Assembly: GCA_000753575.1 (NCBI GenBank)
Contig: JRFF01000011.1
Location: forward strand, 19,592 to 83,591
DNA: 64,000 bases
Reading direction: 5' to 3'
From: Candidatus Izimoplasma sp. HR2
Lineage (GTDB): Bacteria; Bacillota_I; Bacilli_A; Izemoplasmatales; Izemoplasmataceae
In this document: in pieces, positions 49,904-59,099 of the stretch
How the letters are laid out: each line of letters opens with the position of its first letter
Position numbering within the stretch: the stretch's first letter is position 1
Program-made: the position numbers and the translations under genes
The notes under the pieces: model-generated
Databases searched by the model: none
The model's input: only the letters and a program-made list of their open reading frames with translations
Told to the model about the DNA's origin: nothing

Positions 49904-49908
49904 GATTA

Positions 49909-50784
49909 CTAATTATTACCAGGGTTATCATTATTACCAGGTAAGTTGTCTGTACCAGGAATATCATCAAACTCAGGAATATCGTCTAAACCAGGCGCAT
50001 CATTATTACCAGGAAGAGAATCATCTAGTGGATTTACTTCTATTAGAATTGAATATAATCTTCTTATAGAATAATCTTTTAATGTTTCAATTGTGTATGA
50101 ATCATCAGATTGAATAATCCTATTAATCAACAATAGTTTTGCAACAGAAATATTGTTTTCCTCTGCAATATTATTAATTCTATTAACTTGGTCTACAGTT
50201 AAATCATCTCTATTTTGTCTTACAATTTTATAGAGTTTTGAAGCTCTTTCCATCTCTTCAGATATTTTCAATTCTAAAGCTGCTTCAACGCGGGCTTTAA
50301 CATCTTCCCTATCTGACGAAACATCAATGAGGATTATATTGTCTTCATCCCCATCAATTATGAATCCTCTTTTAACAGCTTCTGCCATAATTAATTCAAT
50401 AGCTCTATCAAGTGATAAGCCTTTAAATTTGATATCACGGTCAATAAGTAATTCACCATCTGAATTAATAGCAGTAATATTAATTACGTTATCATCATCA
50501 TCAAGTGTAATTTGAACTGAAGGGTTAATATCTAGTGTTACAGTAGATGCAACTACAGCTGGAACTTCCGTTCCACTCGATAATATACTAAATAGAACAA
50601 GTGCTAGTACGAAGACTGAGGCTAAACTATATGATAATCTTTTATTAAAGAATCTACTAAAATCATATTTTTTAACTTTATTAGGTATATAGAATTGATC
50701 ACTTGATTTAATTTTATCAAGAATATCTGGAGTTTCTGTTTTGAAAGAAGTAGTAATACGTTCTTCAAATTTAGATTTTTTCAT
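49909..50784 (-). CDS. RsgI-like transmembrane anti-sigma factor
   Basis: One TM, then 'VTLDINPSVQITLDDDDNVINITAINSDGE' RsgI-type domain; low-complexity NNDxPG tail; overlaps upstream sigma gene. Confidence 0.75.
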   Translation of the reverse strand: MKKSKFEERITTSFKTETPDILDKIKSSDQFYIPNKVKKYDFSRFFNKRLSYSLASVFVLALVLFSILSSGTEVPAVVASTVTLDINPSVQITLDDDDNVINITAINSDGELLIDRDIKFKGLSLDRAIELIMAEAVKRGFIIDGDEDNIILIDVSSDREDVKARVEAALELKISEEMERASKLYKIVRQNRDDLTVDQVNRINNIAEENNISVAKLLLINRIIQSDDSYTIETLKDYSIRRLYSILIEVNPLDDSLPGNNDAPGLDDIPEFDDIPGTDNLPGNNDNPGNN

Positions 50785-50789
50785 ATAAT

Positions 50790-51326
50790 TCACCTACTTT
50801 CATTTAATTCTTTTTTAAGCTTTTCTAATGAGTTTTTATAAGCCCAAGTTATTGTGCCTAGTGGCTTATTCAACATCTTAGCTATTTCTCTATGTTTGAG
50901 ATCACCTACAACGTGGAGCAAAACGATTTCTCGTTCAGTGTCATTTAGTACTTTAAATATTTGTTCAATTAATATTTGATTTTCGGATCTACTTTCAGTT
51001 TGTCCTAAGAACATTTCATCTGTTTGTATATCTATGGTTGTTTCTCTTTTTCTTCTATTAAATTCATTTATAGCAAGGTTTTTAGCAATTGTGACTATCC
51101 AGGATTTAAAGGAGTGAGTGGGCTTATAACTATGTATTTTACTTAAGGCTTTTAAATATGTGTCCTGCATGATATCTTCTGATATTGAGTAATCTTTTAA
51201 AATTCCAAGGATGGAATAAAAGACAATATCTTTTGTTTGGTAATATAAATCATCAAATACACTCATATCACCATTTTGTAGTTGTTTCACTAATATTTTA
51301 ATATCTGAATTTGACACATAAATCAC
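50790..51326 (-). CDS. ECF-type RNA polymerase sigma factor
   Basis: Sigma-70 region 2 'DYSISEDIMQDTYLKALSKIHSYKPTHSFKSWIVTIAKNLAINEFNRRKRE', region 4 'LKHREIAKMLNKPLGTITWAYKNSLEKLKK'. Confidence 0.88.
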   Translation of the reverse strand: MIYVSNSDIKILVKQLQNGDMSVFDDLYYQTKDIVFYSILGILKDYSISEDIMQDTYLKALSKIHSYKPTHSFKSWIVTIAKNLAINEFNRRKRETTIDIQTDEMFLGQTESRSENQILIEQIFKVLNDTEREIVLLHVVGDLKHREIAKMLNKPLGTITWAYKNSLEKLKKELNESR

Positions 51327-51425
51327 CTCGCTTTATTAGTAATTTTAACATGCCAAATTAAGATAGTAAAGTATTAATAAGGGGTGTGGGTAGACAGATG
51401 TGTCTACCCACAAATTAATTAAAGT

Positions 51426-52295
51426 TTATTCAGTTGAGTCATCGTCTTCGTTATTTGTATTTTGACGTCTTTCTTCAATAATGTTTCTCCAAGTTTCTGC
51501 AGCTTCTTGCCATTCTTCTCTAGTAGTAGTTCGTATTGTATTTTGTACTCTATTAACTATAGCTTCAATTTCTTCATCAGTTAATGGAGTATTTTCTTGT
51601 AAGTGTGTTTCTAATCTTTCTGAATATTGAGTCATTAATGCTTGCTTTTTTTCTACCAATGCAGCTCTTTGTTCTTCAGTAAGATTATCCATAATTTCTT
51701 TTTGTGCAGCTCTTACTTGAGCTACTAAGTCTTTAACTGGAGTTTCCATTCCAACTTCGATTGTAAGTGTTTCATCATAACTTTGAGCTAGTAAGATTAA
51801 TTTAAGTTTTCCTGGAGTAATTCCTAGTTCTTCAGCTTGAAGTACTAAATCTTCTTGAGTGAAGTCTTCAGTAAAGATTTCTGCGTTAATAAAGTTTCTA
51901 GCAAAGAATCTAAGTGCTCTAACTCTAACTCTTTCTTGAAGTTGTTCAGCAAGTGAGTCTTCATCTCCACCTAGAACTGTGAATAATACTGCGTTATCTT
52001 CTGATTCGATATCAATAAATCCAGCTTCAGTTGCAAGAGATATAAATAATTCAACTGCATCTTCAATATTCATTCCGATAAATTCAACATCAGCACATAA
52101 GATAAGTGCATCCTCATTAACTAAATTAAATGATGTTACTACGTCTTCATCGTCTACGATAAATTCGATAGATGGGTTTATATCAACCGCTACGTAAATT
52201 TCTGATGCGCTTGATTCTGCCACTTGATCTGTACATGCACCAAGTGTTAATACTACTGCAAATCCTAATACTAATAATCCTAATTTTTTTATCAT
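51426..52295 (-). CDS. Lipoprotein carrying an RsgI-ectodomain-like domain
   Basis: Lipobox VLTLGAC; 'EIYVAVDINPSIEFIVDDEDVVTSFNLVNEDA' parallels the adjacent anti-sigma ectodomain. Confidence 0.65.
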   Translation of the reverse strand: MIKKLGLLVLGFAVVLTLGACTDQVAESSASEIYVAVDINPSIEFIVDDEDVVTSFNLVNEDALILCADVEFIGMNIEDAVELFISLATEAGFIDIESEDNAVLFTVLGGDEDSLAEQLQERVRVRALRFFARNFINAEIFTEDFTQEDLVLQAEELGITPGKLKLILLAQSYDETLTIEVGMETPVKDLVAQVRAAQKEIMDNLTEEQRAALVEKKQALMTQYSERLETHLQENTPLTDEEIEAIVNRVQNTIRTTTREEWQEAAETWRNIIEERRQNTNNEDDDSTE

Positions 52296-52438
52296 TTTTA
52301 AATCCTCCTTTTATTTGCTTTCACTATAGTAACAAATGAAGTCTGATTTTTATTGGAATTATTTACAAAAAAAATTGAAATGCTAGTTTTAATAATTTAT
52401 AATGATATATGGTAATATATTAATAAGGAGTTGATTTG

Positions 52439-53770
52439 ATGAAAGTAGTAGCAATCGGTGGGGTCGCTTTATCAATGAGCGCAGTTAGCAAACTTAAAAG
52501 ACTTAATAAAAATATTGATATAGTAGTATATGAAAAAGGTGAAGTACTAAGTTATGGTGCTTGTGGAATGCCTTACTATATAAGTGATGAAATAAAGGAT
52601 TCTGCTAGATTAGTAGCTAGAACTAAATCACAGTTTAAAGATTTAGGGATTACTGTTCACACTAAACATGAAGTAGTAAAAGTACATGACAGGGTTAAAG
52701 AGATTGAAATCCTAAATTTAGAAACAAATGAAATCATCAAAGATACATATGATAAGTTAATAATTGGAACTGGAGCTAGTGCTGTTGTACCTCCTTGGAA
52801 GAATGTTAGTTTAAGTAATATATTTAAATTAAGTGTTTATGAAGATAGTATAAAGATTAAAGAAGAGATTGATAAAGGCCATATTAGAAAAGTTACTGTT
52901 ATTGGTGCTGGATTTATTGGTCTTGAAATGGTTGAAGCATTTTTAACAAGAGGTCTTGAAGTTACATTAATTCAACTAGATGAACAAATCTTAAGTATAT
53001 TTGATGCGGAATTAACTATTCCTATTGAAGATCATTTAAGAAGTAAAGATGTTAAGTTATTATTAGGTGAAAAAGTAATTGGATTTGATGGATACAATAC
53101 TGTTAGTAAAGTTTTAACTGATAAAGGTGAATATGATACTGACTTAGTATTAGTAAGTATAGGCGTTAAACCAAATACTGAATTCTTAAAAGGAAGCAAT
53201 ATAAATTTAGCAAAAAATGGGGCAGTAGAAGTAAATCAATTTATGGAAACGTCAGTACTTAGTGTCTATAGTGGTGGAGATTGCGCAATGATTTATAATT
53301 TAGCTTTAAAAGAAAATAGTTATTTACCAATGGGAAGTAACGCTAATAAACAAGGTAGAGTAATCGCTGAGAATATAAGTGGTAATAGATTTAAGTTTAA
53401 TGGTGTACTTGGAACAATTGTTATTAAGATAATTGATATGGAAGCAGCTATGACTGGTGTAAATGAAAAACTAGCAATAGCTAAGAATATAAAGCATAAA
53501 ACAGTTACTATAACTGGGAAAAATCATGCTGGATATTATCCTAATCCACAGCCTATAACTGTTAAAGTAATATATGATCCGTCAACATTTGTAATACTAG
53601 GAGCAGAGTTAGTTGGATATAAAGATACAGCTTTACGTGTTAACGTATTTGCTCTAGCTATTCAAAAAGGTATGACTACTAAAGAATTGGGATTTTTAGA
53701 TTTAGCTTATGCACCACCATTCGCTGGTGTATGGGATGTTATTCAAGTTGCAGTTAATCAAGCAAAATAA
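52439..53770 (+). CDS. CoA-disulfide reductase / NSR-type FAD oxidoreductase
   Basis: 'GEVLSYGACGMPYYISDEI' active Cys in CoADR position, 'VTVIGAGFIGLEMVEAF', 'VYSGGDCA', C-terminal dimerisation domain. Confidence 0.82.
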   Translation: MKVVAIGGVALSMSAVSKLKRLNKNIDIVVYEKGEVLSYGACGMPYYISDEIKDSARLVARTKSQFKDLGITVHTKHEVVKVHDRVKEIEILNLETNEIIKDTYDKLIIGTGASAVVPPWKNVSLSNIFKLSVYEDSIKIKEEIDKGHIRKVTVIGAGFIGLEMVEAFLTRGLEVTLIQLDEQILSIFDAELTIPIEDHLRSKDVKLLLGEKVIGFDGYNTVSKVLTDKGEYDTDLVLVSIGVKPNTEFLKGSNINLAKNGAVEVNQFMETSVLSVYSGGDCAMIYNLALKENSYLPMGSNANKQGRVIAENISGNRFKFNGVLGTIVIKIIDMEAAMTGVNEKLAIAKNIKHKTVTITGKNHAGYYPNPQPITVKVIYDPSTFVILGAELVGYKDTALRVNVFALAIQKGMTTKELGFLDLAYAPPFAGVWDVIQVAVNQAK

Positions 53771-53796
53771 ACCAGTCTTAGTTTAGACTGGTTTTT
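53770..53796 (+). terminator. Rho-independent terminator
   Basis: AACCAGTCTtagtttAGACTGGTTTTT. Confidence 0.75.
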
Positions 53797-53856
53797 CTTT
53801 TCATAATTATAAAATTTTGATATAATATTTATGGACAAAATAAAAGAGGTGGAAAT

Positions 53857-54150
53857 ATGAGTTATCACTATAAAATTCAAAATGAAGACATTAATAATTT
53901 ATTCAAAGGGATCTTAAAACTTGAGAGTGTTGAAGAGTGTTATAAGTTTTTTGATGATTTATGTACTATAAATGAGCTTGAAGCTTTTGGGCAAAGATTA
54001 ATTGTTGCTAAAATGCTTCATAATAAGTTTACTTATCAAGAGATTGAAAATAGAACTGGTATTAGTGCAGCAACTATTAGTAAGATATCAAAATCTTACG
54101 CTTATGGACCTGGGGGATACAAAATGTTTATAGAAAGACTAGAAAAATAG
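53857..54150 (+). CDS. TrpR-superfamily / YerC-like DNA-binding protein
   Basis: 'FFDDLCTINELEAFGQRLIVAKMLHNKFTYQEIENRTGISAATISKISKSYAYGPGGY'. Confidence 0.82.
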   Translation: MSYHYKIQNEDINNLFKGILKLESVEECYKFFDDLCTINELEAFGQRLIVAKMLHNKFTYQEIENRTGISAATISKISKSYAYGPGGYKMFIERLEK

Positions 54151-54201
54151 TTTTTTGTAAAATAATAATGAATAAAAATATGAATATATCGGGGTGAATT
54201 C

Positions 54202-55020
54202 ATGAAAGTTATTACATTAATGGAAAATGGTAAAGTAAGTGACAATTTAAAAAGTGCACATGGTCTTAGTTTATATATTGAAACTAAAGGTAAAAAGATA
54301 TTATTTGATCTAGGACCAAATAATAAGTATATTAGTAATGCATCTAAATTAGGAGTGGATTTAGGTGATATAGACATTTTAGTAATATCGCATGGACATT
54401 ATGATCATGGTAGTGGTCTTAAAAAGTTTTTAAAAATTAATAAAAAAGCAAAAGTTTACTTATCTAAAGAAGCATTTTCTAAACATTATAAAATATTAAA
54501 AGGTTTATATATTCCTATTGGAATAAAAAAACCTAAAGATTTAGAAAGAATTTATTTTATTGATTTAGATCAAAGTATAACTCCAGAAATTAAACTGTAT
54601 TCTAACGTTGAATATGTTAAACAAGTTATTGGAGATGCATCATTACTAAGAAATGTTAATGGTCTTTACGAACTTGATAGATTTGATCATGAAATATATT
54701 TAGTAATAAATGAAGACGAAAAAAGCGTTTTGTTTTCTGGATGTTCACATAAAGGTATTAAAAATATTATTGAAGAAATTGAGAAAAGACAAAAAGCTAA
54801 GTTTACACATATTATAGGTGGATTCCATCTTTCTCATTATGAACCTGAAGATTCTGATCAAACTACTTATCTAGAAAGTTTAGGTAAGGATTTAATTAAG
54901 AATTCATCATCTAAATTCTTTAGTTGTCACTGTACTGGTGATATGGCTTTTGATGAATTGAAAAAACAAATGGATACTAGCTTAGATAGAATAAAGACAG
55001 GATCTATTTTAGATATTTAA
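54202..55020 (+). CDS. MBL-fold metallohydrolase
   Basis: 'ILVISHGHYDHGSGL', 'GCSHKGIKNII', 'IIGGFHLS'. Confidence 0.85.
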   Translation: MKVITLMENGKVSDNLKSAHGLSLYIETKGKKILFDLGPNNKYISNASKLGVDLGDIDILVISHGHYDHGSGLKKFLKINKKAKVYLSKEAFSKHYKILKGLYIPIGIKKPKDLERIYFIDLDQSITPEIKLYSNVEYVKQVIGDASLLRNVNGLYELDRFDHEIYLVINEDEKSVLFSGCSHKGIKNIIEEIEKRQKAKFTHIIGGFHLSHYEPEDSDQTTYLESLGKDLIKNSSSKFFSCHCTGDMAFDELKKQMDTSLDRIKTGSILDI

Positions 55021-55078
55021 AAAGAGTAAAAAACTATGTTATAAAAAACTAAGTTTAATGTATAATAAATAATGTTGT

Positions 55079-55165
55079 GCCAGTATGGTGGAATTGGTAG
55101 ACACGCAAGATTCAAAATCTTGTGGCTTTACGGCCGTGTCGGTTCGACCCCGACTACTGGTACCA
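55079..55165 (+). tRNA. tRNA-Leu (anticodon CAA), CCA encoded; integration target
   Basis: Acceptor GCCAGTA/TACTGGT, anticodon loop TTCAAAA, T-arm GGTTCGACCCC. Confidence 0.9.
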
Positions 55166-55262
55166 ATAAAGCGATTTGTCGGCATTTGCACTTGATTTGT
55201 ACCGCTAGATTTTGTGCATATAGGCCGTAAGATTAACTTCCTAATAAAAGGAGGTTTTTTTT

Positions 55263-56225
55263 ATGCAACGTAACAAAGTTTTTACAATGAACAGTAGTAG
55301 TAACCGTAACATTGAAGAAGCATTTGATAGTTTTTTATCTAGGTGTGAATATAAAACCCTTAGCCCTTGGACTATAACTAGCTACAAGCAGTATTGGAAG
55401 ATATTTGTTAGGTATTTAGGGAATGACAATATTGATACTTCTAGTATTACAGTTGAGACGGTAGAAGAGTATCTTATATATCTTAAGGATAACTACAAGG
55501 GTAATGACGTAACAAGAGCAACTAATATCCGAAGTGTTAGAGTTGTTTTGTATTACTATATGGAGAAAGGTTGGACGAATCCATTTAAGGTTACTATACC
55601 TAAAAGTGGAAGAACTATAAAAGAAGTGTACTCAGAAACTGAACTAAAGAAATTACTTAAGAAACCAGATTTGAAAACTTGTACATTCGCGGAACTTCGC
55701 AATTGGACCATATGCTCATTCTTTATAGGCACTGGTTGTAGAGCGAGAACTTTAACGATTATGAATATAGGTGATTTAAACTTGCAATCTGGAGAGGTAT
55801 TGTATCGTCATACTAAGAATGGCAAACAACAGAATGTACCACTATCAAAAGTTCTTATAAGAACACTAAAAATATATATATCATTTAGACAAGGAAATGC
55901 TAATGAACTATTATTTCCAACTATATATGGAACTGAATTAGCTGTGGATTCATTAGGGAAAGAAATAAAGAAATACAACTTCTCCAGAGGGGTATATTCT
56001 AGAGGACTTCATAAATTCAGACATACATTTGCAACTCTTTGGATTAGTAATGGCGGAGACCCGTTTACGTTACAAAGAATACTAGGTCACAGTGATTTAT
56101 CAATGGTAAATAGGTACCTTCAAATAAGCTCTGAGAGCGTATCTAAGACATTTGCTAGATTCAATCCCTTAGAGTCTTTAAACAGCGACACAGAGCGATT
56201 TAACATGACTGGAGAGGTGTTGTAA
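55263..56225 (+). CDS. Tyrosine recombinase/integrase
   Basis: 'GTGCRARTLTIMNIGDL', 'LHKFRHTFATLWISNGGDPFTLQRILGHSDLSMVNRYLQIS'. Confidence 0.92.
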   Translation: MQRNKVFTMNSSSNRNIEEAFDSFLSRCEYKTLSPWTITSYKQYWKIFVRYLGNDNIDTSSITVETVEEYLIYLKDNYKGNDVTRATNIRSVRVVLYYYMEKGWTNPFKVTIPKSGRTIKEVYSETELKKLLKKPDLKTCTFAELRNWTICSFFIGTGCRARTLTIMNIGDLNLQSGEVLYRHTKNGKQQNVPLSKVLIRTLKIYISFRQGNANELLFPTIYGTELAVDSLGKEIKKYNFSRGVYSRGLHKFRHTFATLWISNGGDPFTLQRILGHSDLSMVNRYLQISSESVSKTFARFNPLESLNSDTERFNMTGEVL

Positions 56226-56786
56226 ATGGGTAACATTATAGGCTATGCTAGAGTATCAACAATTGATCAAAATTTAGATAGACAATTGAAATCACTTAAT
56301 GACTATGGGTGTAAAATAATATACAAAGATAAGATAAGTGGTAAGAGTATAATTCGTCCTCAGTTGGAAGCAATGATACTAGAATGTAAAGAAGGTGATA
56401 CAATAGTTGTCAGCAGTCTTTCACGGCTAGGAAGAAGTACAAAGGACTTAATAGATTTATCTATACTATTCAAAGAACGCAACATAGAGTTAGTGTCACT
56501 CAAAGAGAGTATTGATACAAGTTCTCCAAGCGGTAAAATGATGTTTGGTTTATTAGCGGTCTTGTATGAGTTTGAACGTGATATGAATAACATAAGAGTT
56601 AGAGAAGGGTTAGCAGTTGCTAAAGCAAGAGGAGTTAAGTTAGGTAGACCGAAGAAGAAAGATGTTGGAGTTAAGAAGGCATTGGAGTTGTACAAGGAAG
56701 GTGAACTTACTACAAAGGAAATAATTGAACAAACGGGAATAAGCAAGTCTATGTTCTTTAGAAGACTAAAGGCTATTCAAAGATAA
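56226..56786 (+). CDS. Serine recombinase (resolvase/invertase family)
   Basis: 'IIGYARVSTIDQNLDRQL', 'SSLSRLGRSTKDLI', 'AVLYEFERD', C-terminal HTH; start abuts integrase stop. Confidence 0.92.
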   Translation: MGNIIGYARVSTIDQNLDRQLKSLNDYGCKIIYKDKISGKSIIRPQLEAMILECKEGDTIVVSSLSRLGRSTKDLIDLSILFKERNIELVSLKESIDTSSPSGKMMFGLLAVLYEFERDMNNIRVREGLAVAKARGVKLGRPKKKDVGVKKALELYKEGELTTKEIIEQTGISKSMFFRRLKAIQR

Positions 56787-56795
56787 TGTGTTCAA

Positions 56796-56820
56796 GGAAG
56801 TCATTTACTGGCTTCTTTTT
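56796..56820 (+). terminator. Terminator, copy 1 of a duplicated sequence
   Basis: GGAAGTCATTTACTGGCTTCTTTTT. Confidence 0.7.
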
Positions 56821-56859
56821 ATATGGTACAATTAAATCACAAAAACAAAGAAGGTGAAT

Positions 56860-57042
56860 ATGTTGGAAGATATAACAAAATGTCCTAGATGTAATACTCA
56901 ATTTGTTACAATTGAACCAGTGATTTCCTCTTTAGATGAAAATGGGGAAGCTACAAAGATGGAATATGTATGTGGTAAATGTGGGTATAGAAAAATAGAA
57001 GAATGGAAACCTAAAGAAAATAACAAAGGCAAACTTCTTTAA
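56860..57042 (+). CDS. Small zinc-ribbon protein
   Basis: 'CPRCNTQF...CGKCGYRK'; ATG 56860. Confidence 0.6.
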   Translation: MLEDITKCPRCNTQFVTIEPVISSLDENGEATKMEYVCGKCGYRKIEEWKPKENNKGKLL

Positions 57043-57095
57043 GAGATATTTTAAAAGTAAGTTAAGCTTTATTTGGAATTAAGGAGGTAAGTTGT

Positions 57096-57323
57096 ATGAA
57101 GAAAAAAGGATATATAAGTATGAACTCAATTAGAGGGTTCTTCATTTTGTTAATTATTATTAACTTAATATTGAAAAATTCATTAAATTATAGCACTAAT
57201 CTCTATAGAAGTGGGTTAACAGGTATACTATACTCTTTTGCAGACCCAATTGTTTTATACATCTTAGGGATACTATTAGCTTGGTCTTTCTTTGCAAACG
57301 AGGATAGTAAAGAGGGAACTTAA
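57096..57323 (+). CDS. Small membrane protein
   Basis: AAGGAGG SD, two hydrophobic segments. Confidence 0.5.
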   Translation: MKKKGYISMNSIRGFFILLIIINLILKNSLNYSTNLYRSGLTGILYSFADPIVLYILGILLAWSFFANEDSKEGT

Positions 57324-57380
57324 GTAATTGAAAATAAATCTATCAAAAATATATACTGATTTTAGAACTCCATAACTTAG

Positions 57381-57406
57381 GGAAGTCATTTACTGGCTTC
57401 TTTTTT
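57381..57406 (+). terminator. Terminator, copy 2 of a duplicated sequence
   Basis: GGAAGTCATTTACTGGCTTCTTTTTT, identical to 56796-56820. Confidence 0.7.
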
Positions 57407-57481
57407 AATTGTGCTGATAACAGAAATTAGCTACACAAATTCACGTACACAGTTCATATTATAATAGTACTACTTATGACT

Positions 57482-57845
57482 ATAACGGTACTAACGGTTC
57501 TAACGGTATAACGGTTATACGGTTGGATACTGTTTGTTAAGGTGCAAATACTGCACCTTCCTTTAGGTAAGGGCTTAACAGTAACCCTCTATTACCTATA
57601 TACTATTGTAAGAAAGGAACTATTATTGTAATATCTAACTGAGTAGATAAGGTCTAGCTAATACTAACGGTACTAACGGTACTAACGGTTAGTAGGTTGG
57701 ATACTGTTTGTTAAGGTGCATATTTTGCACTTTCCTTTAGGTAAGGCATTAACTGATACAATTATCATTGTAAATAATAACGGAGTTTATAAGGCCTAAC
57801 TGGTATATTAATGTGTAAATACTGCACTTTGCTATAGGTAAGACT
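57482..57845. repeat. Iteron-like (ACTAACGGT)n tracts plus three imperfect hairpin repeats
   Basis: ACTAACGGT variants at 57482-57520 and 57662-57690; GGTTGGATACTGTTTGTTAAGGTGCA...CTTTAGGTAAG at 57521 and 57695, degenerate third hairpin at 57810. Confidence 0.75.
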
Positions 57846-58362
57846 CTAGGACAAATAAAGAACGTATAATACACTTTGGGTTCTCAATTTTGGTATACAG
57901 ATTTTACAGCCACTAGTTGTAGAGCATAGTACCCAGTAGGCTCCCCGGGGTGGGACATGTACTTTAATGTAGGGTAATGTGCAATTATAGCAAGATATAA
58001 CAATGGGCGTCTAAGGAGAGAAAACTTCAATATATAACAATAATCAAAGTACAAAGCGAAACCGCGTGTAATGGCTAAGTAGAAGGCTTTGAGCTTATTT
58101 TAAACGAGTTATACTGTAGTTTTTGAAAGCTACAACAAGAAAACTTAAAGACATTTGGGTTCTGAGCAGGTCGTTACATTACATGAACAATAGAGATGAT
58201 TTTTAAAGATGTGATTTTAAGTGTTCACGAGGTATTAAGATTAAAATAATTCAGATTAAAAGGGGAATATCTTGACCTTTAGCTTGCAATACCACTACAT
58301 TAAATAATAAGCGTTTACTAATTTTATTTATTGTTGTAAAATAAATTTAGGGAGATGATACA

Positions 58363-58563
58363 ATGGGAAAGAAAACAGTTATAGGTGTTCTCTTAATTAT
58401 TATGCAAATTTTAATTATTAAATATGGACTTTTATCCAGCCAAGAAAATATTGATTCGTTTAAAGGTGAAGAGTTTAGCTACTATATAGGTTTCTTTATA
58501 CCAACTATAGTAGGAATAATACTTATTGGTAAAGATATACATAATAAGCAAAAAGGAAAGTGA
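58363..58563 (+). CDS. Small membrane protein
   Basis: ORF with GGGAGATG RBS-like, two TM segments. Confidence 0.5.
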   Translation: MGKKTVIGVLLIIMQILIIKYGLLSSQENIDSFKGEEFSYYIGFFIPTIVGIILIGKDIHNKQKGK

Positions 58564-58636
58564 GTTATATGAATCACATTTTAGTTGTTGAACTTGAAAA
58601 AGAAGTATCATATAAACATTTATAGGGGGATAATAA

Positions 58637-58861
58637 ATGGAATATAATAAGATTAACGAAAATGAAAAAAACAATTCAGGTATTATATCTGTAGTATTAG
58701 GAATTATTGGTTTATTTGTATTTCCAGGGATATTAGGAATTATAGCAATAATATTAGGAATAAAAAGTCTTAAAAAAGGAAAATTAGGAATATTAGGAAT
58801 TATATTAGGAATCTTAGATATTTTAGTTGGAATTGTTATGATGTCAATGGGTATACAGTAG
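58637..58861 (+). CDS. Small DUF4190-like membrane protein
   Basis: 'ISVVLGIIGLFVFPGILGIIAIILGIKSLKKGKLGILGIILGILDILVGIVMM'; SD AGGGGG. Confidence 0.55.
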   Translation: MEYNKINENEKNNSGIISVVLGIIGLFVFPGILGIIAIILGIKSLKKGKLGILGIILGILDILVGIVMMSMGIQ

Positions 58862-58961
58862 ATAAGTTATAATGATTTACATAAAACATATTAAAGTTTT
58901 GCATGAACGTAAAACTATATGAGTATGATAAGGAACTAGAGTTAGTTTAATAACTATAAAA

Positions 58962-58988
58962 AAATGACGGTAGATTTCACCGTCTTTT
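58962..58988 (+). terminator. Rho-independent terminator
   Basis: GACGGTagatttcACCGTCTTTTA. Confidence 0.6.
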
Positions 58989-59099
58989 AATTTGGGGATT
59001 GACAAATATAGTCCGTTAGAATACACTGTTTACAAGGAAATAATCTTACGGATTTGCACGTTGATTTGCCCATATAGATAGCTTTAATAAGCCGTATTA

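Noticed and set aside
49872-50069. Plus-strand 65-aa ORF with YYQ repeats
   Set aside because: Reverse reading of the anti-sigma factor's repetitive NNDxPG tail
57482-57845. CRISPR array
   Set aside because: Repeats are irregularly spaced (174 and 97 nt), imperfect, few, and have no uniform spacers or cas genes
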